The notes: generated by a model not told the origin, from the letters alone. Counted from the first letter of the stretch, positions 1-9,186 are shown. The stretch is 64,000 nt of DNA from Chitinophagaceae bacterium (GCA_017882265.1 JADGPW010000109.1:1-64000); one strand, 5' to 3'. Numbers and translations: made by a program.

Positions 1-125
1 GGGTTGGGCATTTTTACATATTTGTCAGGGACATCCCAGGGTGTAGGTTGCCGGAGGATTGTAAAAGAGGTGGTGGTAATACATACCATTGCTAAACAAG
101 CGATCATCACATTTATTTTTTTCAT
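1..125 (-). CDS. cytochrome c, N-terminal fragment cut by window edge
   Basis: The reverse strand reads ATG at 125 followed by 41 codons that run off the left edge. The fragment is a signal peptide (MKKINVMIACLAMV...) followed by TPWDVPDKYVKMPNP. This matches the start of the mature part of the cytochrome at 12455-12868 (KPWIVPDKYLKMVNP), so it is the N-terminus of a third paralogue of that class-I cytochrome c family. The heme motif itself would lie outside the window. It follows the DUF5777 gene by 45 bp on the same strand and is probably the next gene of that operon, just as the two complete paralogues follow the DUF5777 gene at 12940. The assignment rests on similarity to the paralogues only. 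Confidence 0.75.
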   Translation of the reverse strand, partial: MKKINVMIACLAMVCITTTSFTILRQPTPWDVPDKYVKMPN

Positions 126-170
126 GACATTTATTTTAGTTTTATTAAATAAATAGTTAAAAGGATCAAC

Positions 171-1082
171 TTAATTAAAGTTCCATCTTCTTGTAATGTT
201 AAACCCAATGACAAATTCTCCTTTTCGGTAATCGTTTTGGTTATAAAAATTAACATACTGCGGTATAATACCGCCACTGTTTCCTGCAAAAATCTGGAAG
301 GCGTGACTAATAGTTGTCATTTCTATACCAAAGCAAATATTGGGTTGGGGGTTATTGGTAATATGTTGCGTTAAGGGCTGATCATAATTGGCGATGAGGT
401 GAAACCGTTCCGTTAACTTATACCTTCCTAAAACGGATACTGCAAAATGATCATTTTTCATCTTGGGAAGGATATTTCCGTCTTTATCACGATAGGCTTC
501 GACATTATTGAAATGAGACAGGCTGGGAGCTACCTGCACCGATAATTTCTCCGTTATTTTTCTTGCGATCAGTAACTGATTGAAATACGATACACGATCT
601 CCGTATTTAACAAAAAGCCCTGAATTTTTGCGGGCATCTAATGCCATATTTCCAAAATAAGAAATGCTCACCGGCCAGCCACCCTTATCCATTTGCCTGA
701 CAATGGAATATTTGGCGTTAAAATCTACCAGGAAGTTTCCTTTGGTTACACCCACACCCACCGCCAGGTTTTCAATGGGTACATAATTTAATGCTAACCT
801 CATATTACCTGCGCCAAAAATTCCGTATAGGTCTTCTGCTCCATTCGAAACTTTACCGAACCTATGCTGAATGGACATATTGAGAACCTTTTTACGTAAT
901 ACAGTCACCGTCTGGTTATCCACAATAAATTGGCCATCAAACGTAGTTACCGGTCTCGGTTTTACTACGGTTACAGCTTCCGTCGAATCCTGTGCCATTA
1001 ATCCTGTTCCGGGGATTAGGATGAGCAGGTAGAGAACAGTCCCCCGGAGAATGGAGGAGAAATGTTTATTTAGCGTTTTCAT
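171..1082 (-). CDS. DUF5777 family outer-membrane beta-barrel protein (copy 1)
   Basis: 303 residues with a signal peptide ending near AQDSTEAV. The rest is an alternating aromatic/hydrophobic pattern typical of an outer-membrane barrel, ending in an aromatic strand (FVIGFNITRRWNFN). It is clearly paralogous to the proteins at 12940 and 16718: all share a QTV/QSV-containing first block, HRFG.V..G..D..G.., KITEKLSVQVAPSLSHFNNVE and the C-terminal IGFNITR.WN. Each copy sits directly downstream of a CX4CH lipoprotein, here by 10 bp. Function is unknown. From context it is a barrel partner of periplasmic or outer-membrane redox lipoproteins, but transport or electron-conduit roles are inference. 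Confidence 0.85.
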   Translation of the reverse strand: MKTLNKHFSSILRGTVLYLLILIPGTGLMAQDSTEAVTVVKPRPVTTFDGQFIVDNQTVTVLRKKVLNMSIQHRFGKVSNGAEDLYGIFGAGNMRLALNYVPIENLAVGVGVTKGNFLVDFNAKYSIVRQMDKGGWPVSISYFGNMALDARKNSGLFVKYGDRVSYFNQLLIARKITEKLSVQVAPSLSHFNNVEAYRDKDGNILPKMKNDHFAVSVLGRYKLTERFHLIANYDQPLTQHITNNPQPNICFGIEMTTISHAFQIFAGNSGGIIPQYVNFYNQNDYRKGEFVIGFNITRRWNFN

Positions 1083-1092
1083 GATTTTTAAT

Positions 1093-1494
1093 TTAATTGT
1101 TTTTAGCTTTTTGTGTGATCCAGGTAAGTACCAGCGAATTGATATTAGAAGGATTACTTGAACCGATCAAAGGCATGGCGGGTGTTATTCCCCCGGTTAA
1201 TCGCAGATAAAGTTTACTGTTCTTTGGATCTGTCAGATTTATGAATCCTCCGTTCATCAAGGAATTAAAAGCTTTAGCTGCTGTCAGATCCGGAGTATGG
1301 CCACCTGAAGCATGGCACCCGCTGATAGCGCATTTTTGGTTCATTATCGGGATAATATCCTTGCTAAAACTTACCGCTTTGGTTAATACCGTGTTTGTAT
1401 TCGGGTACAACGTGTCAGCTTTATAACAACCTGCTAAAATCAATATACTCATCACAACAAGCGTATAGGCTATTGCTTTTATCTTGTTTATCAT
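1093..1494 (-). CDS. small cytochrome-like lipoprotein with CX4CH heme motif (copy 1)
   Basis: 133 residues with a lipoprotein signal (LILAGC, Cys23). The only heme-attachment candidate is Cys55-x4-Cys60-His61 (CAISGCH), a CX4CH motif rather than the usual CXXCH. A downstream PAMPLIG could provide a methionine ligand. The C-terminus (VLTWITQKAKNN) resembles the last helix of small cytochromes. Two paralogues, at 13869 and 17710, have the same layout and position, before a DUF5777 barrel. It is expected to be a periplasm-facing, membrane-anchored electron carrier. Heme attachment is predicted only from the motif. Confidence 0.8.
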   Translation of the reverse strand: MINKIKAIAYTLVVMSILILAGCYKADTLYPNTNTVLTKAVSFSKDIIPIMNQKCAISGCHASGGHTPDLTAAKAFNSLMNGGFINLTDPKNSKLYLRLTGGITPAMPLIGSSNPSNINSLVLTWITQKAKNN

Positions 1495-1533
1495 GATCTT
1501 TTGGTTTTAGATTTCATAATGAAAAGCAATAGA

Positions 1534-2853
1534 TTATTTCTGAAAATGTAAATTGAGTCCGGCCACAATGGCGTGTTGATTATCCGCTCCGTTAAACATG
1601 ACGCCTATACCGAAGGGTTGATCGCTTAACGAGGTAAAATCAGCATCATTTGCATTATCCGTAGTTTTCAATGCACGTTTTAAAAGTAATCTCCAACCTG
1701 TTCCAGTATGGAACGCATTCGCAATCACATCGCCACGGCTGCCCGTAAAAGGAGCCACCACACTACCGGGTATACATTTCGGTCCATCGCCAGAGCCCAC
1801 TTGCTGGTAATCAGTGCCCACAGCAGGATTAATGGTAGTTCCATTACTGAGCGTCAGTACGCCATTAGCATCTACTGCAATAACTTTTAGAGCTGCTCCT
1901 GTGGCGAGCGTATCGCTTAATTTGATAGCACTATTACTATAGTTTCCGCTGGGAATTACCCATGTGGGGACCCCTTCTTTTGTAGTTGTTCCGGTAATCG
2001 TTAAGGTTTGTTTATTGGTGAATCCACCGTCGGCAGCCTGTGCTGTCTGAAATTGCGGTGGTACAGTTGATGCAGATCCGTTATTTACCTGCCAATCGCT
2101 ATGGACCTCATTCTTATCTAATGTACCGCTACTGCCCAAGCCCACACTAGCACCATCATCTATAAAACAATCATTTACCTGGTTAGCATTTACGACCTGG
2201 AGCATGCGGGCTCTCCAGACATCCAATCTCTCTGTAGGACCGTTTGTATACATGACACCCCCGGTAGGAGGGGTCCCGGTACCATAAGCAGAATTGACAT
2301 GACAAGCCACATAACAGGATAAAGTATAAAAGGCCGGGGTGGAATTAGCTATGTTAAACATCATGACAAACTGATCCTGTGCAAAAGCCGGTCTGTAGGT
2401 GCCATCAGCATTCAAAGTTGGGGCACCGGCTTCCTGCGCCCATAATTTTGTAACAGGATTAAAGTACCACTGTGCGCTTTTCACGTTTTTTTGCGGGGTG
2501 GCAAATTCAACGAGGTAGTAGATGTTGGTAGCATCGTACACGGAACGCATCGTAACATCCGTCGCATTACCCACAAATCCTGTAAAGGTCCCATTTCCCA
2601 GGTCCGGTACTACTGCATGTACGGTTAGTTTAGTGGCATTATTCCACATGGGATCAATGGTCCCATCCCAGGCGGCGCCGCCTGCAGGTTGAACAGCGGG
2701 TCCGGCCACTACTTTCATTGAAGTTAATTGATTGTCAGTTGTTGTTGAAGAAACTTCATCAATCAGTTGGTTACGTTTTGTGCATTCAGCTAAAATGGTA
2801 ACTGTAGCAATCAATAGCGCAATAACAATAACCTTTTTTTGTAGATGTTTCAT
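1534..2853 (-). CDS. ethylbenzene-dehydrogenase-gamma-like lipoprotein with CX3CH motif (copy 1)
   Basis: 439 residues with a lipoprotein-type signal (TILAEC, Cys24). The sequence WDGTIDPMWNNATKLTV opens a domain resembling the heme-b-binding gamma subunit fold of ethylbenzene dehydrogenase and related DMSO-reductase-family enzymes (EB_dh family). Cys180-x3-Cys184-His185 (CYVACH) is conserved in the paralogue at 14310 and may bind heme c or a metal. A second shared cysteine lies in GDGPKCIPG. The C-terminus (DQPFGIGVMFN...NQHAIVAGLNLHF) is also shared. It precedes a CX4CH lipoprotein by 39 bp. Here the gamma-like protein is a stand-alone lipoprotein; a periplasmic redox or sensing role is inferred. 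Confidence 0.75.
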   Translation of the reverse strand: MKHLQKKVIVIALLIATVTILAECTKRNQLIDEVSSTTTDNQLTSMKVVAGPAVQPAGGAAWDGTIDPMWNNATKLTVHAVVPDLGNGTFTGFVGNATDVTMRSVYDATNIYYLVEFATPQKNVKSAQWYFNPVTKLWAQEAGAPTLNADGTYRPAFAQDQFVMMFNIANSTPAFYTLSCYVACHVNSAYGTGTPPTGGVMYTNGPTERLDVWRARMLQVVNANQVNDCFIDDGASVGLGSSGTLDKNEVHSDWQVNNGSASTVPPQFQTAQAADGGFTNKQTLTITGTTTKEGVPTWVIPSGNYSNSAIKLSDTLATGAALKVIAVDANGVLTLSNGTTINPAVGTDYQQVGSGDGPKCIPGSVVAPFTGSRGDVIANAFHTGTGWRLLLKRALKTTDNANDADFTSLSDQPFGIGVMFNGADNQHAIVAGLNLHFQK

Positions 2854-2915
2854 ATTATTATTTTTTTGCCTTTATGAAATATGAATTGTTATAATGATTG
2901 GTTTATTAAAATGAT

Positions 2916-3902
2916 TTACTGTTTTTGTTCAATGCCTGTTTTGACCTGTTTATCGTTCTTTATTTTTCTCATCTGGTTAAAAATGAAAAAATAAGTAAGC
3001 CACACCCCGCCAAAAAGTGTTGATATGGTAAGGATGAGTGGTAACGGAGCGTAGGGTTCCCAAAGCGCACGGGGGAATGGATCTTTTTCAACCATAAGAT
3101 GTGTTCCCCAGGAGGTACTAGCCTTATTTTCCACGTTACCATATTGTTCATTATCATCCAACCTGGCTGCTACAGTGAGGAGCCCTGCTGTATCTCCCGG
3201 AATACCTTTAGCATAAGTAAAAACAGCTTCCCCGTTTTCATCTGTGTTAACGGAATAGTCTTCGGCGGCAGGCATGCTTCCGAAAAGACGCTGCACATAA
3301 AAATTCACCTTTATATCCTTCAAAGGCTTTTCCGTACCGTCTTTACCCGTTTCGGTTACTACAGCTGTAGCGGTTCTGCTGGTATCATGCGGGTTGAGTT
3401 TGATTGTAATATTGGCTTCTTTGAATCGTATCTTTTCATTGGCATCTTCATAGAGACTGTCATTTTCAATTTTTGCCACAACAACAAAGGCACGGCCGGT
3501 ATCTAAAGGCATTTCTTTCCGGAGTTGTACGAGCGCTTTACCCTTATTATCAGTATAAACATTTTTAAGTAATTGGAGCTCGTTACTATCCTGTATATAG
3601 AAGCTAACCCGTGCATTTTTTGCTGGAATAAACTTCCCGTCAGTATTTTTTGCCGTAACGATCGCTACCGCCCATTTAGTCAAGTCTGCTTTTTTGAAAT
3701 ACGCCATTTCAATAGAGGATTCTTTCTTTTCCTGGGCCATCGCGGGGGTACGGCTAAAAAACATAACTGCAAATGCCAGTACGATTAATAATTTTATTTT
3801 TAGAAAGGAGGACAAAGTGGCAAGAGGCTTTGAACCCAAACCCTTCTTCTTTACCGGGCGATCCTGGATAAGGGGGTATTCGTATATGCTTATGATTTTC
3901 AT
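2916..3902 (-). CDS. membrane-anchored periplasmic protein with two Ig-like repeats (copy 1)
   Basis: 328 residues. A signal segment ends near AMAQEKKES. Two roughly 100-residue beta-sandwich-like repeats follow, each with a VYTDNKGKA or VNTDENGEA turn, and a single transmembrane helix sits near the C-terminus (LILTISTLFGGVWLTYFF) with a short basic tail. The paralogue at 8281 has the same architecture, including a D-N-E-x-Y-G-N motif before the membrane helix. It lies 23 bp downstream of the NrfD-like gene, and its paralogue overlaps its own NrfD gene, so it is probably an accessory subunit of that membrane complex. No named family is recognised with certainty. Confidence 0.7.
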   Translation of the reverse strand: MKIISIYEYPLIQDRPVKKKGLGSKPLATLSSFLKIKLLIVLAFAVMFFSRTPAMAQEKKESSIEMAYFKKADLTKWAVAIVTAKNTDGKFIPAKNARVSFYIQDSNELQLLKNVYTDNKGKALVQLRKEMPLDTGRAFVVVAKIENDSLYEDANEKIRFKEANITIKLNPHDTSRTATAVVTETGKDGTEKPLKDIKVNFYVQRLFGSMPAAEDYSVNTDENGEAVFTYAKGIPGDTAGLLTVAARLDDNEQYGNVENKASTSWGTHLMVEKDPFPRALWEPYAPLPLILTISTLFGGVWLTYFFIFNQMRKIKNDKQVKTGIEQKQ

Positions 3903-3925
3903 ATTATCTGACTTAAGTTTATTAG

Positions 3926-5377
3926 CTAACCTATAATGATGTCTGGTTTTATGGGTTGGATGCCTGGATCTGTCTCCAGTGCCCTTGAACGTGCTTCTTC
4001 CGCTTCTCTTTGGATCCGGATATCAATGGCTCTCTGCTTGTCATGTTCGATTTTTATTCCGTCTTCTACTTCCCAGACTGCCATCATCGGGAACATCTTT
4101 GAAAAAAGCGTTATGACAAGGAATATCCCCGCCAGGGCGGCAGCTGTAACAGAAAATTCAACATAGTTTGGAAAATAACTTGACCAGTCCCCGGGAACTT
4201 CCTGTATCGGCATAAAGGGGTGCAAAAGCGTGGGCACTACTATGATGTATCTCTTTACCCATGCACCCAATACTATAATAATACAGGTGATGGCGAGCAT
4301 CAAAGGTTTTCGCCCTTTTGGTATCGAAAGGATAATAATAGGTAGCAGGACGGTGCCGAATTGCAAGGTCCAGAAAACGATTGAGTAGCTGCCACTGAAC
4401 AAATCCCTGAGTAAATGACCTTCTGCTGTTGCCATCTTATAGGCAGGTATCCAGTATTCATTCAGGTTCAGGTAGGCATAAATTAATGTAAGCGCCAAAA
4501 CGAGGCGTCCCATTAAATCAAAATGCCGGGGGGTGATATATTTTTCTAAGTGATATAACTTACGGAAAGCAGCCATACCTAATATCACTCCGGCAGAGCC
4601 GGAATAAAGCGCTCCGGCCACAAAGTAGGGACCAAATACAGTGCTGTTCCATCCGGGACGCAAGGTCATAGCGAAAATGTAGCTTACAACAGTGTGAACA
4701 GATACGGCTACTGGAATGATGATGATGGTCATTACGGTCATGGATTTTTCAAGCCGGTGCCATTGAGATTTGGTTCCTTTCCAGCCGATTGCCATTTTTG
4801 TGTAAAGCCACTTTTTGAACTTCCTGAATCGGGTGTCACAAACAGTTAACCTGTCTCTGCAAAGCGCCATATCAGGTATCATGGGCAGGAATAAGAATAC
4901 AGAACTACCCACAAAGTAGGTGCAGATAGAAATAATATCCCACATCAGGGGTGACTGCACCCTGCCAAAAATTACTAAGTTGGCGATACGGTCAGGACGT
5001 CCCAGGTCAATGATGGGCATGATTCCGCCAAAAAGAAGAGATACAAAAGTGAGTAGCTCTGCAGAACGGGTGATCGGTCTCCGCCATTCCTGCTTAGTGA
5101 TGCGTAAAATGGCTGAAACCAACGTGCCCGAATGGCTGATACCGATAAAGAATACAAAGGTGGAGATATATAATCCCCATGATACGTAGTTGCGCATGGC
5201 AGTGACTCCTAAGCCCGCCCTTAGTTGGTGTATGTAGCAATATAGACCCCAGGCAATAACAATCAACAGGCAACCAATCCAGATCTTTGTAGATCGCCCC
5301 CATTTTCTTGTTGGTTTTAGACAATCTTCCCGAACGGTTTCAATTTCTTTTTCCAGGTTGAGTCTTTCGTTTACCAT
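3926..5377 (-). CDS. NrfD/PsrC-like quinone-reactive membrane subunit (copy 1)
   Basis: 483 residues with about eight to ten hydrophobic segments, resembling the NrfD/polysulfide reductase PsrC family that exchanges electrons between quinones and a periplasmic ferredoxin subunit. Recognisable blocks include RNYVSWGLYISTFVFFIGISHSG, DLGRPDRIANLVIFGR.QSPLMWD, FGPYFVAGALYSG and a late HPFMPIQEVPGDW.SYFP motif. A charged C-terminal tail of about 60 residues follows the last helix and is longer than in the copy at 9164. It lies 47 bp downstream of the four-cluster ferredoxin gene, giving the classic NrfC-NrfD pair. The catalytic partner is not in the window. Confidence 0.88.
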   Translation of the reverse strand: MVNERLNLEKEIETVREDCLKPTRKWGRSTKIWIGCLLIVIAWGLYCYIHQLRAGLGVTAMRNYVSWGLYISTFVFFIGISHSGTLVSAILRITKQEWRRPITRSAELLTFVSLLFGGIMPIIDLGRPDRIANLVIFGRVQSPLMWDIISICTYFVGSSVFLFLPMIPDMALCRDRLTVCDTRFRKFKKWLYTKMAIGWKGTKSQWHRLEKSMTVMTIIIIPVAVSVHTVVSYIFAMTLRPGWNSTVFGPYFVAGALYSGSAGVILGMAAFRKLYHLEKYITPRHFDLMGRLVLALTLIYAYLNLNEYWIPAYKMATAEGHLLRDLFSGSYSIVFWTLQFGTVLLPIIILSIPKGRKPLMLAITCIIIVLGAWVKRYIIVVPTLLHPFMPIQEVPGDWSSYFPNYVEFSVTAAALAGIFLVITLFSKMFPMMAVWEVEDGIKIEHDKQRAIDIRIQREAEEARSRALETDPGIQPIKPDIIIG

Positions 5378-5424
5378 ATATCCTTATTTTGAAATGATAG
5401 TTTCATTTCGCTTAAAATTTTTTT

Positions 5425-6408
5425 TTACATCTGCATATTTCCCATATCCAGGTCCTTCACTACAGGTTTTCCGGCTTTCTTCTTATCAATATTGTTCATA
5501 TCCGGTTTGGGGTATTTCCTGTTTTTAGGTGGCAGGTAATAGACCCGTGGTTCAGTACCCAGTTCTTCCAGGTGCCGGTATCCTGCATTATCTTCCAGCA
5601 ACTGGCTGAATTTGACCGTTACGCCTGATGCATTTGTAACGGCATCTTCATTCTGGTCGCCAAAATAAATGGCATCCATCGGGCATCCACTTACGCAGGC
5701 AGGCATCTTTCCCTGACGGATCATATCGGGGCAGAAATCGCATTTCTCTACAGTTCCCATTCTTCTTGGAATACCTTTTTCAGGAGAATAAGTCATTCCT
5801 TCAAGTTCTGGCTGTTCAATAGGGGCGCTCCAGTTAAAAAAGCGGGTAGAATAAGGGCAAGCCACCATACAGGAGCGGCAGCCTATGCATCGTACATTAT
5901 CGATCAATACAATACCATCCTGCCTTTTAAAGGTTGCATTCACAGGACAAACCTTTGTGCAGGGGGGGTTATCGCAGTGGAAACAGGGTTTTGGAAAAAA
6001 ATAGGGGGCCGTAGCATTAGCATCCTGCATTTTGAATACCTTGATCCATTCCCGATCCGATTCGGTATAGTGCATTTTCTGGCAGGCTTCCGTGCATTTC
6101 TTGCAACCATCGCATTTAGCCTCGTCAATGACCATCACGAATTTTTTATTGGGGATTCCTTTCCTGGCTTCATCATTTGAAACAGGAGGAACTTCAAAAT
6201 CCTGTAAATGGGATTGGTCGGTTGTATATACTTTTCCGTCCTGAGTAAAAACAGTTCTTTTTACACCTGAACCTTCTTTTTTATTGCAGGAAAGGATATT
6301 TGATATAGCGAGTGTGCCTGCTGCTATGGACCCTCCCGCTATAAGCCCGACTTTCAGGAAATTTCTCCGGTTGGATGGTTTTTCTAAATTGTTATTTTCC
6401 TTTTCCAT
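5425..6408 (-). CDS. Tat-exported four-[4Fe-4S] ferredoxin subunit, NrfC/PsrB-like (copy 1)
   Basis: 327 residues. The N-terminus carries a twin-arginine signal (SNRRNFLK, Arg14-Arg15) followed by a lipobox-like NILSC. Four cysteine groups follow: CDGCKKCTEAC, CFHCDNPPCTKVCP, CIGCRSCMVACP and CDFCPDM...CVSGCP, as in the electron-transfer subunits of DMSO-reductase-family complexes. It is expected to be membrane-anchored on the periplasmic side, relaying electrons between the NrfD-like protein and a soluble partner. It is the first gene of a seven-gene minus-strand operon, with an FNR-like palindrome at 6531-6542. It is paralogous to the protein at 10496. Confidence 0.9.
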   Translation of the reverse strand: MEKENNNLEKPSNRRNFLKVGLIAGGSIAAGTLAISNILSCNKKEGSGVKRTVFTQDGKVYTTDQSHLQDFEVPPVSNDEARKGIPNKKFVMVIDEAKCDGCKKCTEACQKMHYTESDREWIKVFKMQDANATAPYFFPKPCFHCDNPPCTKVCPVNATFKRQDGIVLIDNVRCIGCRSCMVACPYSTRFFNWSAPIEQPELEGMTYSPEKGIPRRMGTVEKCDFCPDMIRQGKMPACVSGCPMDAIYFGDQNEDAVTNASGVTVKFSQLLEDNAGYRHLEELGTEPRVYYLPPKNRKYPKPDMNNIDKKKAGKPVVKDLDMGNMQM

Positions 6409-6862
6409 AAATTTTTATTTAATAACCCTTTTGCATTGTGATTTGGCATGACCGAGATTATTCATTTTTAGCAATTGATGTTATAACAATTGATGTTGTG
6501 AAGTTCATGTATAAAGAAGAGTAAGCCCTATGACTTAAATCAAAAGATTCATTGCATTAAGGCGGGAAAAAACCTGCGAAAATGCAGGTTTGATTATCCT
6601 GGAAAATAACAGAATGGTATTAACTGTAGAAATTCAGGCAATTGTTGTAACACGAAGCTGGAAAAATATTATTATCCCGGGTTTCAATATTGAAAATAAA
6701 TGAGTATGGGAGCGTTCCGGTGATGGCTGGTTGATAAGGAATTCTTTCATTTTATATGCCCGGTTAATGAAGGCGAATAGAAAATCCGGTTAAACTTTCT
6801 TCCAATTAATAATGAAGGTGTGTATGGAAGATTTCTTTACCTGCCGGTTCAGGGTATCTGGC
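6409..6862. other. 454-bp intergenic promoter region
   Basis: This non-coding stretch separates the FNR-type regulator gene (ends 6863) from the ferredoxin gene (starts 6408). It contains an FNR-like palindrome at 6531-6542 and two direct copies of CAATTGATGTT (6472-6482 and 6487-6497, 15 bp apart). No open reading frame of convincing quality is seen. The remainder is AT-rich and unremarkable. Confidence 0.6.
6531..6542. promoter_or_regulatory. FNR-like palindrome TGACTTAAATCA
   Basis: The site matches TGAY-N4-RTCA and lies 123-134 bp upstream of the ferredoxin gene at 5425-6408. The same pattern occurs upstream of five other operons in the window. Binding by the FNR-type regulator encoded at 6863 is inference. 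Confidence 0.45.
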
Positions 6863-7567
6863 TCATTCTATTTTGTAATCACCAACAATATCTTCCAGCC
6901 CTTTAATGTTCAGAAAAATAATATCTCTTTTATTCCGGGCTATTAATTTTTCGTTTTCAAAATCATTTAGTTGCCTTGTGATCTGTTCTGCTGTGGTGCC
7001 GGCAATATCGGCTATGTCTTGCCTGCTTAAAGAAATATTCAGCATTTTGGTTTCGGGGTTCATTCCAAATGCTTCATAACTATAAATAAACGCCATGGCT
7101 ACTTTTTCTCTTATGTTCATCTGCGCCTGGTATTTCACCCTCAGTTCCGCTCTTCGTAATTCCGATGCATAGAAAAATATAAGGTTAAAGGCAAACTTCG
7201 GACAATTCATACAAGCTTCATAAAATAGCTCGTTTTCAACAAAACACAACAAAGAATCCATTAAGGCAACCGCATTGAAATAATAAGCGGTTCTTCCCAG
7301 CCCCCGGTGCCCGAGTATTTCTCCTTCCTTTGCCAGGCGAACAATCTGTTCCCGCCCGTGCAAACTCGTGGTGACAACTTTTACCCCTCCCTGCTGAATG
7401 AAATTTATTCCGTAAATGGGCTCGCCCTCACGGAAGATATAATCTCCCTTTTTATACCAATGCTGGAATTTGTTGGTGCTGATTTTATTTAACCATTCGC
7501 CAAAACATCCTTGCTTTACGAAACATTTTTCGTTTTTGCATTCATGACAGGTGATTCTGTTTTTCAT
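6863..7567 (-). CDS. Crp/Fnr family regulator with N-terminal cysteine cluster
   Basis: 234 residues from the ATG at 7567; an upstream in-frame ATG at 7687 would add 40 residues that do not resemble the family. The N-terminus has Cys7, Cys10, Cys15 and Cys21 (CHECKNEKCF...GC), suggesting an FNR-type iron-sulfur cluster. A cyclic-nucleotide-binding-like barrel follows (YIFREGEPIYGINFIQQGGVK), then a winged helix with recognition segment TAEQITRQLNDF. The Glu..(Ser/Thr)-Arg arrangement matches FNR (VETISR) rather than CRP (RETVGR). It lies in the respiratory island and is the obvious candidate oxygen or redox sensor for the palindromes there. Confidence 0.88.
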   Translation of the reverse strand: MKNRITCHECKNEKCFVKQGCFGEWLNKISTNKFQHWYKKGDYIFREGEPIYGINFIQQGGVKVVTTSLHGREQIVRLAKEGEILGHRGLGRTAYYFNAVALMDSLLCFVENELFYEACMNCPKFAFNLIFFYASELRRAELRVKYQAQMNIREKVAMAFIYSYEAFGMNPETKMLNISLSRQDIADIAGTTAEQITRQLNDFENEKLIARNKRDIIFLNIKGLEDIVGDYKIE

Positions 7568-7711
7568 GTCGGCGAATTCTAATTGAATAGTACAATTATC
7601 CGGATGGTTCGAAGGACTCTTTTGGGAGGATCTCTGGTTTAATTTAAAAATTTGTAATCCGAAAATCCCAATTCCGGAAACGCCCAATTCATCCGGGAAG
7701 AAAAAACACCC

Positions 7712-8170
7712 TCATCCCCTGACTCTATCCAGGAGATCATTCAACAAAATGATCTCTTCCTCACTCAGCGCTGAAAGATGTTTATCCATACGTTCATTCT
7801 CCTTCTCTATTTCTTCAAGCAGATCTAACCCTTTTTGAGTAATTTCTACATTCATCTTACGCCGGTCCACATTACTGATATTTCGCTCCACCAGCCTTTT
7901 TTTACGCAGGAGTTCAACAATTCTTGAGGCATCGCTCATACGGTCAAGCATTCGTTCCCGAATAAGCTTTACTGTGACGGCCCCGGGATTTCTCCCGCGT
8001 AAAATGCGCAGAATATTATATTGCTGAACGGTTAGATTATACTGCTTTAATACATCGGAATGAAACTGAATCATCCACTTACCTGTAAAAATTAGGTTTA
8101 CAGCAGCTTTATGAAAATTGTTCCTGAATGGCTTGACCTGTTGAATTTCCTTCTCAAGTATCATATTCAT
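7712..8170 (-). CDS. MarR family transcriptional regulator
   Basis: 152 residues with the MarR layout: an N-terminal dimerisation helix, a winged helix (LTVQQYNILRILRGRNPGAVTVKLIRERM), the wing SNVDRRKMNVEITQKG and a C-terminal helix pair. MarR proteins are dimeric repressors, often responsive to small ligands. It lies 110 bp downstream of the Ig-like membrane protein gene and 144 bp upstream of the FNR-type gene on the same strand, so both regulators may be read through from the 11721 operon. An alternative start at 8164 is possible. Confidence 0.85.
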   Translation of the reverse strand: MNMILEKEIQQVKPFRNNFHKAAVNLIFTGKWMIQFHSDVLKQYNLTVQQYNILRILRGRNPGAVTVKLIRERMLDRMSDASRIVELLRKKRLVERNISNVDRRKMNVEITQKGLDLLEEIEKENERMDKHLSALSEEEIILLNDLLDRVRG

Positions 8171-8280
8171 ATTTTGTTATCCCGCTTAGATATCCGTATT
8201 GAGGAAATAATACGTAACGAAAATAAATTTACTTCCACACAGGCACAGGCGTTCCGATAACAAATCCTGACTTTCAGGTA

Positions 8281-9186
8281 CTACGTTTGAGATCGTATAG
8301 TCCTGCCCATCTTTTTTACTTTGACAATTTGCAACACTAAATAAAATATCGTTCCCCAGACACTTAATACGATGGAATAGGCCATAAATAAAAGCCATGG
8401 TGGTGTTCTGAACCGGGTTGACCAAAGTGTTCTTTGATCAAAAAAATTCTTTTCCGCCTTACGGGCCACACCCCAGGGGACAGTTTTTTCAATAAGCAGA
8501 TTACCATAATGTTCGTTGTCTTCCACTTTTGCCACCAACACATAATTTCCCTGCAGATCCCCTGCTAAACTGTCCTTATTAAGATCTACTGATGTGGTAC
8601 CTGAAGAATCGGTGGTATAGGATTCTTTATCACCGGCCGAAAGAATACCAGTTGAACGTACCACACCGATTTTCATTTCCACATCTTTGGCCGGGACCCA
8701 ATCCTTGTTATCCAAATACTTTACATTCACTTTAATGGTACGGGTTCCATCCGTGGTGGATGTATCGATTTCTATTTTCGCTTTTGTAATCTCCAGGATC
8801 GTTGTTTTTTCTTCATCAGGTGGAGTAGCCGCCATAATGGCTATGAATTTATGTTTGGCGCTATTCAACCACTGATCTTTTAAAGTGGTAGGAATCAAAA
8901 CCTTTGCCGTACCTGTTTCATCAGTGACCGTACTGGAAATGAAGTCTTCCGCCCTGTTGCTATCCAGGTATACCTGCACGGCCCGTTTTGGTAAAGGCTG
9001 AAATTTCTTTCCCACTTTCGATCTTGATTGGACCAATAAGTACTGGATGTTGTTATTATTAGCAAAATAACGAAGGTTGACAGATGATTCTGCCGCGGAC
9101 GAATCCTGTGCATTTATTTTACTGATGGTTGTCCCAAACAAAAACAACACGAGGATAAATAGTTTATGATGATTGCTGGGTTTCAT
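8281..9186 (-). CDS. membrane-anchored periplasmic protein with two Ig-like repeats (copy 2)
   Basis: 301 residues with a cleavable signal (ILVLFLFGTTISKINAQ), two beta-sandwich-like repeats with VTDETGTAKV and TTDSSGTTSV turns, the motif DNEHYGN, and one C-terminal transmembrane helix (WLLFMAYSIVLSVWGTIFYLV) with a basic tail. It is paralogous to the protein at 2916. Its start codon lies inside the 3' end of the NrfD-like gene (23-bp overlap), which implies translational coupling and a shared complex. Function is unknown; it is likely an accessory periplasmic subunit. Confidence 0.7.
   Translation of the reverse strand: MKPSNHHKLFILVLFLFGTTISKINAQDSSAAESSVNLRYFANNNNIQYLLVQSRSKVGKKFQPLPKRAVQVYLDSNRAEDFISSTVTDETGTAKVLIPTTLKDQWLNSAKHKFIAIMAATPPDEEKTTILEITKAKIEIDTSTTDGTRTIKVNVKYLDNKDWVPAKDVEMKIGVVRSTGILSAGDKESYTTDSSGTTSVDLNKDSLAGDLQGNYVLVAKVEDNEHYGNLLIEKTVPWGVARKAEKNFFDQRTLWSTRFRTPPWLLFMAYSIVLSVWGTIFYLVLQIVKVKKMGRTIRSQT

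Noticed and set aside
7568-7687. Forty-residue N-terminal extension of the FNR-type regulator
   Set aside because: It has no similarity to the family start; the cysteine-rich N-terminus beginning MKNRITCHEC is the natural start.
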